From Aurifilum marmelostoma (lineage: Eukaryota > Ascomycota > Sordariomycetes > Diaporthales > Cryphonectriaceae), in contig JAMXSV010000002.1 of the NCBI GenBank assembly GCA_027559495.1, positions 186,001 through 250,000 of the forward strand: 64,000 nt of DNA, in the 5' to 3' direction. The notes under the pieces are model-generated. The model saw only the letters and a program-made list of their open reading frames with translations, did no database searches and was not told where the DNA came from. The first letter of the stretch is position 1. Each line of letters begins with the position of its first letter. Below are positions 33,082-43,283 of this stretch, piece after piece. A program made the position numbers and the translations under genes.

Positions 33082-34744
33082 ATGCGTTCTGTTGCTATTG
33101 CTTCTGTTGCCGCAGCTGTGCTGCCCGGTGCCCTGGCCCGTCCCAACGGACAGGTGTTCCAGCGAGGATGGGGAAAGCAGGCCTGGGGTGGTAACGGTGG
33201 TGGTCATGGTGGCTTTGGTGGTAACGGTGGCGGCTTCGGCGGTGGTCAGCCCTCTGGAGGTGAGTTTCCTTCTGAGTTCACTCTTCTTGCTGTTCTTCCG
33301 AATACAACAAAACTCCTGCAGCAGAGTATCAAAAACTGACAGCTCTTCTTTTTTTCTCTCGAAAGGTGTCTCCAGCTACGGCGGCAGCGAGCCCAGCGCC
33401 TCCAGCTTCAGCTTCACCAACGAGGCCAGCGCGACCTCCCAGGCAAGCCCCTCGTACGAGTCGGCCTCTGCCACCTCTGTCTACGTCGCCCAGGCCCAGG
33501 CCACGAGCGGCGCCGGCTACACCGTCGCCTCTGCCAGCGCCACGGCCACTGGCTCGTCTGGCTCTTCCAGCGGCTCCTCTGGCGGTTCCGGCTCCGGCAC
33601 TGCCATCAGCTCTCTGGCGGGCGGCTCTGGTGTCGGCGGCACCACCTGCACGGTCACCGACATTGCTGACGTGACTGCTTCTGCCTCGGCCTGCTCCAAC
33701 GTTCTCCTGAGCGGCGTCACCGTCCCTGCTTCGAGCACCCTCTCCGTCACTGTGCCTAGCAACGGCGCTCTGCTGTTTGCCGGCACCATGACCGTCGAGT
33801 ACACGCCCGACAGCGACTACACCCCCATTGTCCTGACTGGCACCAACGCCAAGGTTGCTGGTCTCGCCGGCGCCGTCATCGACGGCCAGGGCGCCCAGTA
33901 CTGGGACGGCGAGGGCTCCAACGGCGGCACGGACAAGCCCGACAAGTTCATCAGCCTGGACGACGTCGACGGCTTCACCTTTGAGCAGCTGACCATCCAG
34001 AACTGGCCCACCCACCTGTTCTCCCTCTCCGGCTCCGACCTGACCATCAACAACCTCATCCTGGACAACTCTGCCGGTGACGAGGAGGACAGCGATGGTG
34101 ACGCCCTCGGCCACAACACCGACGGCTTCGACATCTCCAGCATGACCGGCCTGTACGTCTACGATGTCACCGTCTACAACCAGGACGACTGCGTTGCTGT
34201 CAACGACGGCTCCGACATGGTCTTCGAGAACATGTACTGCTCTGGTGGCCACGGTCTGTCTATTGGCAGCATCAAGACCGGCAAGACCGTCTCCAACGTC
34301 ACCTTCAAGGACTCGAGCGTCGTCAACTCTGCCAACGGCTGCCGCATCAAGACCTACGATGATGCCACCGACGCCTCCGTCAGCGACATCACCTACAGCG
34401 GTATCACCCTCAGCGGAATCACTGAGTATGTTTCTCCCCCCTCTCTTTTCTTTTTGCCTTTTTCGACGTCATGACCACATATCACTAACAAGCTACACAG
34501 CTACGCCATCGATGTTCAGCAGGACTACGAGAACGGCAGCCCCACTGGCGACCCAGGCAGCGACTGCACCGTCAGCGGCATCACCTTCGAGGACATCACC
34601 GGCACTACCACCGGCGACGATTCTTACAACTACTATGTCCTCTGCGGTGACGGCAGCTGCACCGACTTCACCTGGACCAACATTGATGTCACCGGTGGCT
34701 CGACCTCTTGCACCCCCAGCGGCTCCATCTGCCCCTCTTCTTAA
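33082..34744 (+). CDS. Secreted GH28 polygalacturonase with Gly/Ser-rich N-terminal extension
   Basis: Three exons, 33082-33259, 33366-34425 and 34501-34744, join in frame to 493 codons (donors GTGAGT and GTATGT, acceptors AAAG and ACAG). Residues 1-19 form a signal peptide ending GALA|RP. Then comes a Gly-rich part (GGNGGGHGGFGG) and a Ser/Ala/Thr/Gly-rich part to about residue 140, before the parallel beta-helix. GH28 active-site motifs are all present: NTDGFD (~310), QDDC (~331), GGHGLSIGS (~353) and RIKTY (~386). It would hydrolyse alpha-1,4-galacturonan of pectin, probably endo-acting as judged from the short QDDC/GGHG spacing and GS pattern. The catalytic domain has normal length; the ~120-residue low-complexity extension is longer than the short propeptide usual in fungal endo-polygalacturonases and looks like a flexible linker or wall-tether. 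Confidence 0.93.
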
Positions 34745-36524
34745 AGAGATATACTACTCAAGCTCTTGAGTGGTGGCGGAAGTGGTGATAGGAGGAGGAG
34801 CACATGATGAGGCTTCTTGGAAGGAAATGTTTTCAGCTGTATATATATTATTTAGGCGCTTGCTTCTGTCAAGCCCAACCCAAATGTATACCATTTTACT
34901 CTACCACCCCCCATATCTGCTATTACTTTTGTATATTCACAACTCTTGCATGTTTGAAGCCTCTCAGCAGCCCTTCTCAAAACGAGCTGATAATGGATCA
35001 TGTGAGATGTTCCCACTTTTATAGAGGGCCCCATTGCTGGACCAATCCTCCTCGTCGCCCACGCCAAGCATTGTTCATCCATCTACATTTTTCTCAGGGG
35101 CCAGTGATGCATTAGAGATGGGCATGGGGCCCTGCCACTCCACCTGCACAGCTATGCCTCATATAAGCTCTGTCATTATTGATCTCATGCAAGTCAGCCG
35201 GTTAGAAGGAGGGTCATGTCAAGTACAGCAACACACTGCACTGATGGCGCAGGCTTGGAAGGGTTTCTTTTGGTCTCATCACAGTGACCCACCCAATTTC
35301 TGAGGCTGTCCTGCTAGCTAACCGCCTGGATTGGTAACCCTGGAAATTTTGGGTTTAATTGAGGATCTGCATCATCATCTCTCTTGTTACCTGCATCCGA
35401 CAATTCCAAAAGTGAATCTACTGATCTAACTTTTCATAGAACAGGAACAGTAGTATATGCTGATTACTTTATTTATTTTGAGCACCATCTATCTCTTTTG
35501 GGGGAAAAATGGCTGAAAATATAAATGAAGATTGCTGAGAAAGGACCACAATTCCCACCTCGAAGTCACCGAGTTCAACTACAGCATCTTGATGTAGTAG
35601 GAGTGATCACAATATAAAAAGCGAAAGAATGTATCCAAATTTCTATACAGCACTAATTTACTCCAGTTTGTATGTTGTGTATTGTGTTCAACATCCCGAG
35701 GTCTTGGTCAAATTTCGTCCTTAGGTACCAATTCAATCTCGGATGCGTGGCCTAACCCCCCACCCTATCCTCCCAGGCATATTTGAATTCTGTAGCTTGC
35801 ATAATTAATTTTTGTATTTCTTGGTGCCAGTGACAACACTCTTCTGGTAACATTGGCCCAGTTCGGCTCCGTGCATCATTCAGTCTAGATGAACTCAATT
35901 CATTTGCGAGGGAAACCTTGTCTGCCCCCTTTCTGCTGCGAGCTTTATCAGATCCCAGAGCACTGATGCATAAGAGACATAGGCTTGGCTAGGCCCAATA
36001 TGATATATTGCACCACTGTCACATTAGAATTTCATTAATGCTGTCTGTCCTGTTTTCCCGTCAGTTTTCCTCTTTTGTGCAATGCATCTCTCATCTGGCC
36101 CTCTTACTTTCCCATCTTCACACACAAGTGGGTCCATGGCCAACTGGCTTCACTCTGTGGTCAAAGGTAGTGGTGGGCCCGTTTGAGCTCCAGCCTGGTG
36201 GCAGACAGCTCTCCTTTTATGGAATATGAGCATTTGAATATCTCACACATGAATCTCGCACTAGAATTGATAATCAGATAATTTCTTGGTAATAACCTCT
36301 TGTTTTTTTCTTTCTTTCTTTCATCTACTATATTTTCAAGGATCTCTCTCATGCCTCCCGCCACGTCCTCTCCTCTGTCCTTACCCAGCAGCAGTGGACG
36401 GCCAAGCAATCTTCAGATCCGAGTCTTGACCTACATCAAACACAAAGGATGTTCCTACGCGCATTCCACTTGCAGAGCAATTTCCATCATCTACCTTCGC
36501 CTTCTGACCGCGCATCATTTGCTT
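34745..36524. other. Intergenic, AT-richer
   Basis: About 1.8 kb between the polygalacturonase and the small secreted protein gene. No frame with motifs. Short AT-rich tracts and possible TATA-like strings occur (for example ATATAAAT near 35519) but none is placed well for a gene. Confidence 0.5.
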
Positions 36525-37457
36525 ATGCAGATGTTCGGGATCATTGGCGCTGCCCTCGTGAGCTCTGTCTTCACCCAGGATGTCAGCATTGATCTCTCAA
36601 AACCTGGCAATATACAAGGCAGAGTCTTTGGAAGACTAATTCAGCATACTTCTAGGCCCCTGCAGGTCCTCTGACTTCCTCTGAGATGATCATTGCTGGT
36701 AACAAGATCTACACCCTTGCCCCCATTCAGTGGACCGTTCAGATCAACAACACCGAGACACCCTAGTCAGTATTGCATTTGGTCACTCCTTCTCCTGCCC
36801 TCGCCATGGACACATGGATCAGATTATCCAAGGACTAAATCTTGTGCTCTTGTAGCAACCTGACCATCGAGGGTACCAAGCAGGATGTCCTCCGCAACAT
36901 CACCATGGTAGACCCTGACGCGGCGACCACCATCAGTAAGAACATCGATGCCGTCACCTCAGCTCTTATCGCCAGGGACTACATTACCTCCTCTGCCACC
37001 TCCGACGGCCCATACGACGCCATGTACACGCCTACCAATCACTACTGCAATATCCCCGGCTGGGGCCGTTGTTCCGTTGACCGTCTGTACGAGGGCATCG
37101 CCCACCTGAGCAGCGTCCCGGGACAGCCATCCAACGGACCTGGCCCTGGCGCCTGTGGCCGGGTGTCTTGTTCATACTCAGCTGCCATATTCTGGTGCAA
37201 CGACGTAAGTAATTCATTCATGTGTTTCCATCCTCACTTTTGTGTCTTGTATGAAAGTGATGGTATACCTTACTGACCATTCTCTTCCAATGTTGCATTA
37301 GAACCTCGAGACCAAGATCCTGGATAGCTTCCGCAATATCGGAGAAGGCGCTGGTCTCATCATTGATGCCTGCTCTATAGGCAGCAGCGCTCAGGTCGAC
37401 GGCCAGCAGTTCTTTGCTGATGGCTGGAATGTCATCGCTCGATACGACAGCTGCTAG
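36525..37457 (+). CDS. Small secreted cysteine protein, unknown function
   Basis: Four exons, 36525-36557, 36656-36765, 36856-37204 and 37302-37457, join in frame to 215 codons. ATG 36525 or 36531 both fit. The first join gives a short hydrophobic leader (MQMFGIIGAALAPAG) that may act as a signal peptide; this exon is the least certain. The core has seven cysteines, in HYCNIPGWGRC, GACGRVSCSYSAAIFWCND, IIDACSIG and the last residues ARYDSC. The SCSYSAAIFWCND motif, followed by a helix (SFRNIGEGAGLIIDAC) and GQQFFADGWNVIARYDSC, matches a pattern I know from uncharacterised secreted proteins of plant-associated ascomycetes. No enzyme motif is seen. Its place two genes from GH78 and next to GH28 fits a plant-interacting lifestyle, but a role as effector is not shown. 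Confidence 0.75.
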
Positions 37458-38105
37458 GCGGGTTAATCCGAAAGCGGTGTGTGGAGGTCAGTATAGTTGC
37501 TGTAAATCCCATGATCAAGTTTCAATCCCTTCAGAAACGAGACATGAGCATAAGGGCCTTGTTACCATTGACTAAAGTAAAGATCGATGTCTGGGTAGAG
37601 TTAGGAGGAACTCAAAGCTGCAAATTGTATAAGCGACGTCTCTCCTGAAGTCAACAGCAGAATTGAGGAGGGAGTCCACGTGTCCGCTCAAGGCTTACCT
37701 CATTGGATAGGGTCGTGCGTGTCCCATGACCCGATTGTTGAGCAATGCCACGTATGTAGCGCGCAATGCGATAAGTGAGTGGTCTTGGGGATGGAAATTG
37801 GCCCGGGAATGACCAGCGCCCACCTGTGCCTCTCTTGACATGGCCCACTACAGTCCCATCAAATGAGTTGAGATAAGAGTGACAGGTGAACTAGTTCCCG
37901 ATAATCCGCATAATGATCACCGTGAAATCAAAGGGATCGAATCGTCTCGTCTCGGTCAGACCACCGCACGATAGATGATCGATAGACACTAGACCTAGAC
38001 GCACATATATTCCACCTCATCTCCACACAATCCCTCTTTCTAACTTCTGAAATGGGCAATGTTTTTTTGAGCTCCAGGTGACTGCTTATTTTGAGCTCCG
38101 AAGCA

Positions 38106-38747
38106 ATGCTCTCATTCTGCTATGTTCTACTAGGTAGTCGTTGCTCGCACCACACCTCAAAGGTTCTCCGCCAACCAAGCCGTGCAGCTCTTCTGGAGAT
38201 CTGGCATTCCCGTCAGCTACAGATACCACCATCATTTTCAGTCGGCTGCAAGTGGGCACTCCTTTCAGCTGTAACCAACTCCGTCATTCTGATGATGTAC
38301 AACCAGACGAAACGCTGCTGGAAGACAAGACAGTCAGCATTCTCTAAAAATTGGTCGTGGCCCATACGTTGCCAAATGAAAGTAGCTCAACTCCTAGAAA
38401 AGCCAGATGTCCCTCCGTTTATCGCTGGGGGGTATGATAAAATGCAGAGAGACAGTTTCTCAGAGATGCATTGCTGGAGCACTATTGGTCGACGCACTGT
38501 AGAGACACAATCGGATGGGAACTGTGGACTGCAGCTCAATGAAATCATCATCTGCTACAACGCACAAGCTAATATCCCGAAGAACTGTGATTCTCCATAT
38601 GAAATGTCTGATCAGATCACTACTGCAAACGGCAGCAATCGTCTTCACTTCCGTCTCTGGATGGTCGACATCACCTGGGCAGACTTGATATCAGCTGTGT
38701 TAGTGCATATCAAACACAGGATCTGTCTCATATGCTGTTCCATTTGA
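38106..38747 (+). CDS. Doubtful ORF, 213 codons
   Basis: ATG-started frame in DNA that is not very GC-rich, so its length is mildly notable. I recognise no domain. Cys and Trp are frequent (for example GCKWALL, SKNWSWPIRC, SEMHCWST), and no signal peptide or membrane segment is clear. It may be chance, a decayed gene, or part of a spliced gene. Confidence 0.2.
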   Translation: MLSFCYVLLGSRCSHHTSKVLRQPSRAALLEIWHSRQLQIPPSFSVGCKWALLSAVTNSVILMMYNQTKRCWKTRQSAFSKNWSWPIRCQMKVAQLLEKPDVPPFIAGGYDKMQRDSFSEMHCWSTIGRRTVETQSDGNCGLQLNEIIICYNAQANIPKNCDSPYEMSDQITTANGSNRLHFRLWMVDITWADLISAVLVHIKHRICLICCSI

Positions 38748-39322
38748 TAGCTTGGTTCACAAGAGTCCAAAATGGCCTACCTTGTTGGCATCTCGAGCCT
38801 CAGCCTATTGGAAGGCCAATAGTCATCAATCATTTCCTCAGATCAGGGAGAAAAAGCTAAGCGAGAATTGATCTCGAAACTGTCACATTCACAATTGTTC
38901 TTCGAACAGTCACAGAATTCATCACACAAGTAAGATACCATGGAGATCGCCGCAAGTCAGGCCTAGCCAGGCAGGTAGTGAAAGAGACCCCCCATTCACC
39001 GCCTGCCCTGCCCTCATACAACCATGGCACAACCACTAAATTACCGGGCTGCATTAGTGACGCGTTGCGCTGTTCGAAAAACTGCTCGCATCTTCCCCTA
39101 CCTTAACTGGTCTACTTTTTCACCTTGCGTCCGAACGTCGGCCAGCCCCTTGGAGTCTTTACTACAGGGAGCCCCTCCTCGCAAATGTGATCATCCCATC
39201 CCCGGTCTATCTACCACCGCTCGCCCCTCTCTGTAACCCTTTGACAACAATCCCCCCCCCCGGGCCAACCTCTTTCAAAGATCCTATTTCCTACTAGGTC
39301 GATATTCTGTCCTTCAAAACCT

Positions 39323-39335
39323 CCCCCCCCCCCCC
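39323..39335 (+). repeat. Poly-C run of 13
   Basis: Pure C homopolymer; a 10-base C run lies 60 bases to the left. Confidence 0.9.
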
Positions 39336-41986
39336 AAGCCGCGATGAATCCACATGCGCACATGGGAGGTGGATCCCCGCCCGGCACTCCTCTCTCCATG
39401 CCACGCTGAGATCTCAGCCGGTGCGATTGTGCAGCATGGGTTTACCTGCTGGTTTCTTTTTTTCCTTTCCTGCTGTCTAGTAACTTAATTCGCTATCTCT
39501 CTATCATATACTCTATTCCCTTTTGGGAATCTATTCTGCTTGGCCCGTCGAACACCCTGTCTTCTTTTCTCTCCATCTCTTGTTCTTTCTTTTGCTTCAT
39601 CATTATTCGCGTGGTGCATGAAAACATAAAACTGGACATCTCGGGAAGACAACGAGACAAATGTGCAAAAGCAATGAAATTGACAACGACCAACACAAAG
39701 AAGAAGAAGAGGGAGAAAAACAACGACGAAAGGCAAAAAACCTCAGCGCTTAGCACCCCAACCAATCATATCCCTCGACCAGGCCCAGTCTCCATCACAT
39801 CCCTCTCTCCCATGCACGACATGGGAAGCCGGGCGCTTAGAACCCTGTCTCCAAGAACTGGGGGAGAGGGGGCACATGGATACACAGGAAGGGTCACAAG
39901 CAACGCGAGAGAGAGAGGGGCACGTGAGAGGAAGGGGGGTGGGAACAATGTTGCAATGTACACCATTCGAGTTGCTGGGGGCGCGTGATCCCTGATCCTT
40001 GTTCCTGGGTCCTCAGATTCGGTATCTGGTTGGATGTTTTGGATGTGAGGGGGGGAGGGACGATCTCGAGAGAAGGACTGCAAAAAGAAGGCTCTGGGGG
40101 AGATTTTGGTTCTGGAATGGTTTTTCCTGCTGGTGGCAATTGTTTGGTAAGTCAAGTTTTCCCAGTTCTGCTTCTGGTCAGTTTGATACTTGTCATTGTA
40201 CTGATCGTTCAAAGTAAGTTCCCCCCTCCTTCTCAGACAATGTTCACCACATATCCTCAAGGTGTCGCAATCACCCCTCCTCTTCAAGCACGACCTTTGA
40301 CGACCCCCTCCACCCCACCGAAGGCCCGTGCCATCTACCGAAGAAAGCATACCTGTACAAGCAGGGCTATAACCTGTAGCCTGCCTCACTTTCATATGCT
40401 GTGATAGGTACCAGTGGGGAAACAGAAGAGAGAGAGAAAGAAAAAAAAAAAAGGGCACAGGGAAAAGAAAAGCAGAAGTCGGTGTAAGGTGGCGGGGTTT
40501 TCCTGGCCCTGAAGGCGCAAGGCCTAGTACCTAGTAGCGTCCCCGACAGGCCTGTGAAGATCATCAGGCTACCCTACATAGTAGTAGTACCTTACTGTAT
40601 CTTCTGTTCCTTTCCCTCTGCCCTGGGTTTTATTTCGATCTTACCATGCTGTTCTATCCAGGTATCCTTCGGTTAAGCAAGGAGGCGAAAAGGCACAAGC
40701 TGCGAGGTGACGTGGAGAGGAGATCTTTTGTTCCCTGATGATCACGTTTGTGTTCAGGTGGTATTCGCCCCCTTCGATAGGACCTCCTTTTCACTTAAAC
40801 GAAGAATGTGAACCCTCCTCTAACCGACCATCCCCCTCCCTCCTGAGAGTGCTTCGCCGCCTGCGTGCATTCCCCTTTTGCCGGGCCCGTGATGGGATTC
40901 GTAATGACGAGTGCTGAAGGGCTGGGAACATGTCTACATAGTCTCTATCTACACTGATAGGCACCGGGCCAAGCACTGCTAGGTACCTTAGCCTAGTGCT
41001 CATTGGCCTGTCTATATCCCACACCAAAAACAAAATACCAACGTACATCTGTACCTTACAGCAGATTACTACTACAACATATAGAATCCCAAATATAGGG
41101 AAAGGGGAGGGGTTTTCTGGCAAGGTGGCTACTATAACGGAGCACTACGACCACTACATGCTATGTAGTACTACCACAACTGTACACATAGCACCAACTA
41201 CGTGTCGACCCACCCCCCTCCCCCTCCCTCCTCTGCTGCACGCAGGGTGGCAGTGGGTGGGAAAGGCGGCCCATTCTAACGGCCAAGTGTGATCCACTGC
41301 GGGAAGTGCCTCTGGCGCGCCGTCCAGTCCAGTCCAACCGAACTGAATCTCGGCGGCCGCTTTTCGCGGCCTGGTCACTCCCGCTTTTCTTTTGCTTCTT
41401 TGCGTGGGGCTCTCTCCTTTCTCAACCATTGGATCGCCGTTCTGGCCGTCTTTGCCGAGAGTGGGAAGTGAAAGTCAGTGGCTGGGAATAGGGGATGGGG
41501 AGGATGGGGGACAGCAAACACATAGCAGCGGATCCGAAAGTGAGCCATAGCAGGTGGTCAAGAGGGGAAGGAGAAAAGGACCGGGGAGGGGGCATGAATG
41601 TCATCAGGTGGCACAATCTTGCCAACACCAGGTTTATACAGAGGATATCTGATTGCTTTCATTCAGCAACTGCCTGCTAAGCTTCATGGCAGTTACATAG
41701 ACATAGAGCTCATGTCGTTCCAGCAAGTAAGCCAAAGAAGACCAGAGAAAAGAAAGAGAAAAAAAAGGCCCAAGTTCGGGCAAAGTAGGTATCCGCCCAT
41801 GGTATCTCCCAGCTTCCGTACAGAATGTGGTTGGAGACGCCGCCTGCAACGCCGGGTGCCATGTGATTGATTGTGTGGGTGAGTGAAATTTCAAACAAGA
41901 TGAGACTTCAAATCCCGTGTTCCTCCAACAAGTTTCCTCGCAACTCCATGTTCCTCTTTTTAAACGAATTTTTTCTTTGGCGTTTT

Positions 41987-41999
41987 GGGGGGGGGGGGG
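41987..41999 (+). repeat. Poly-G run of 13
   Basis: Pure G homopolymer in non-coding DNA about 300 bases downstream of the end of the minus-strand gene at 42306. Confidence 0.9.
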
Positions 42000-42305
42000 A
42001 CAAGGCAAGTCATGAACAATCATCAACGTAAAGCAAGGTATTTTTCAGGATGGTGTAGCAACCCTCATATTGACAGTCGAGAGTGGTTGTTGGTGCATGT
42101 GGGTGTGTATCCAGCCCTCAAGGTGGTGGCAATATTGGTGGTCGTTGTTGGCCGATTCGCTTGCTGTGACAAAAGAAATAAGACGTGTAGTGCTTGATGA
42201 TGATGTGATGGGATGTGGACCCAAATGTTGCTTGTGAAGATGTGATGCTCCTGGGCCCTCTTCCTGTCTCCTTCCTTTCACCCTTTCTTGTGCATCGTGT
42301 GGCTC

Positions 42306-43283
42306 TCAGTCGGCCGATGCATCGTTGAGCTTCCTCCGTTTTCCCCTCGGCGCTGGATCCATCCTTGGAGTATACGTGACCGTCCTGGTCACCACCTCGC
42401 GAATATGCCTAACACTGGTTGCCTTCTTGTCGCACCGGCCCGCTTGGGCACCTGCGCTGGTCGGACCGGCACTGGTGGGGGCCGGGAGACCATCTGCATG
42501 CCTCCTCGCCTTGAGCGCTGCCTCCCAGTCAAAGGGGCTCTTGAGGCTCCGCGCACTCCAAGGTGAGCACACAGGGCTGTCCACCGCTGGGCTGGGCGGG
42601 ACACGCAGGCTCGGGAACGTAACCGGGCCTGTTGCAGGGGCCGAGAGCGGGTAGGTGCCGGCAGCTGAGGCCGAATGCCTGGTGAAGATGGGCGCAGGTT
42701 TTGATGATGGTGATGATGAGGTCGGTGCCGCCTTGTCATCCTTGTGTGCATTGTCGGGACAGCTGCAGCCTGTGGCGGCACTGTCGGCTGTGGTGGCAGA
42801 GGTGGGCGCGCTGTCGATCTCGTCCTCAGTGGTGCTGTCGGGTGCGTCTTCTGTCTTGACTGTCTGGACCGTCTCCACGCTGTCCCCTGTCGAGGTTCGC
42901 TTCAGGGAGGCCTTGCTCGGCAGTGGAGCCGTGAGGGGAGGGCTGGCCATGGCGGGCGAGGCAGGATTTATGGACTTGAGGAAATCCATGTAGGCGACTG
43001 GCGGGGTGATTGGGGTCTTTTCTGCCGTCGGGGCCGGCTTCTCTTCGAACTTTGCAGACAGCATGCTCGGGGTTGGTGGGTAGTCGAGCGGTGCTGATGG
43101 AAGACCTGCAGAGGGCAGGCCTGCAGAAAAGAGGCCGACAGCAGAGAGGGGGCCCTTGAGCGATGCAGCCGAGTGCGGGGTCCTCACTGACGAGGCAGAC
43201 CGCAGAGCATCAGAGGGGAAGGTTGCCGTGGTGGGCGTCTTGAGCGACGGCAGCTTAGGTCTAGTGGCAGACATGGTAGGCAT
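42306..43283 (-). CDS. Disordered Ser/Pro/Ala-rich protein with basic C-terminus
   Basis: Single exon, 325 codons, with two in-frame ATGs (43283 and 43274). Composition is dominated by Ser, Ala, Pro and Thr with many S/T-P sites (TPTTATFP, DYPPTPSML, EKTPITPP), so it is probably disordered and phosphorylated. Repeated SAGLPSAGLPSA is seen near residue 53. An acidic stretch with DSTTEDEID lies in the middle, followed by CSCPDNAHKDD. Near the end, SPFDWEAALKARR and RHIREVVTRTVTYTPRMDP look like short conserved motifs, and the C-terminal PRGKRRK is a likely nuclear signal. I do not recognise a named family. A nuclear regulatory or scaffold role is only a guess. The upstream ~1.3 kb is C/T-rich on the coding strand and may be a long leader. 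Confidence 0.7.
   Translation of the reverse strand: MPTMSATRPKLPSLKTPTTATFPSDALRSASSVRTPHSAASLKGPLSAVGLFSAGLPSAGLPSAPLDYPPTPSMLSAKFEEKPAPTAEKTPITPPVAYMDFLKSINPASPAMASPPLTAPLPSKASLKRTSTGDSVETVQTVKTEDAPDSTTEDEIDSAPTSATTADSAATGCSCPDNAHKDDKAAPTSSSPSSKPAPIFTRHSASAAGTYPLSAPATGPVTFPSLRVPPSPAVDSPVCSPWSARSLKSPFDWEAALKARRHADGLPAPTSAGPTSAGAQAGRCDKKATSVRHIREVVTRTVTYTPRMDPAPRGKRRKLNDASAD

Larger units (their letters stand above)
37458..42305. other. 4.8-kb region with one doubtful ORF and long homopolymers
   Basis: The left part (37.5-39.0 kb) is AT-richer and holds the doubtful frame at 38106-38747. The rest has C runs at 39252-39261 (10) and 39323-39335 (13), an A/G-rich stretch near 40430-40460 and a G run at 41987-41999 (13). 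No other frame looks coding. The disordered-protein gene ends at its right edge. Confidence 0.5.
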
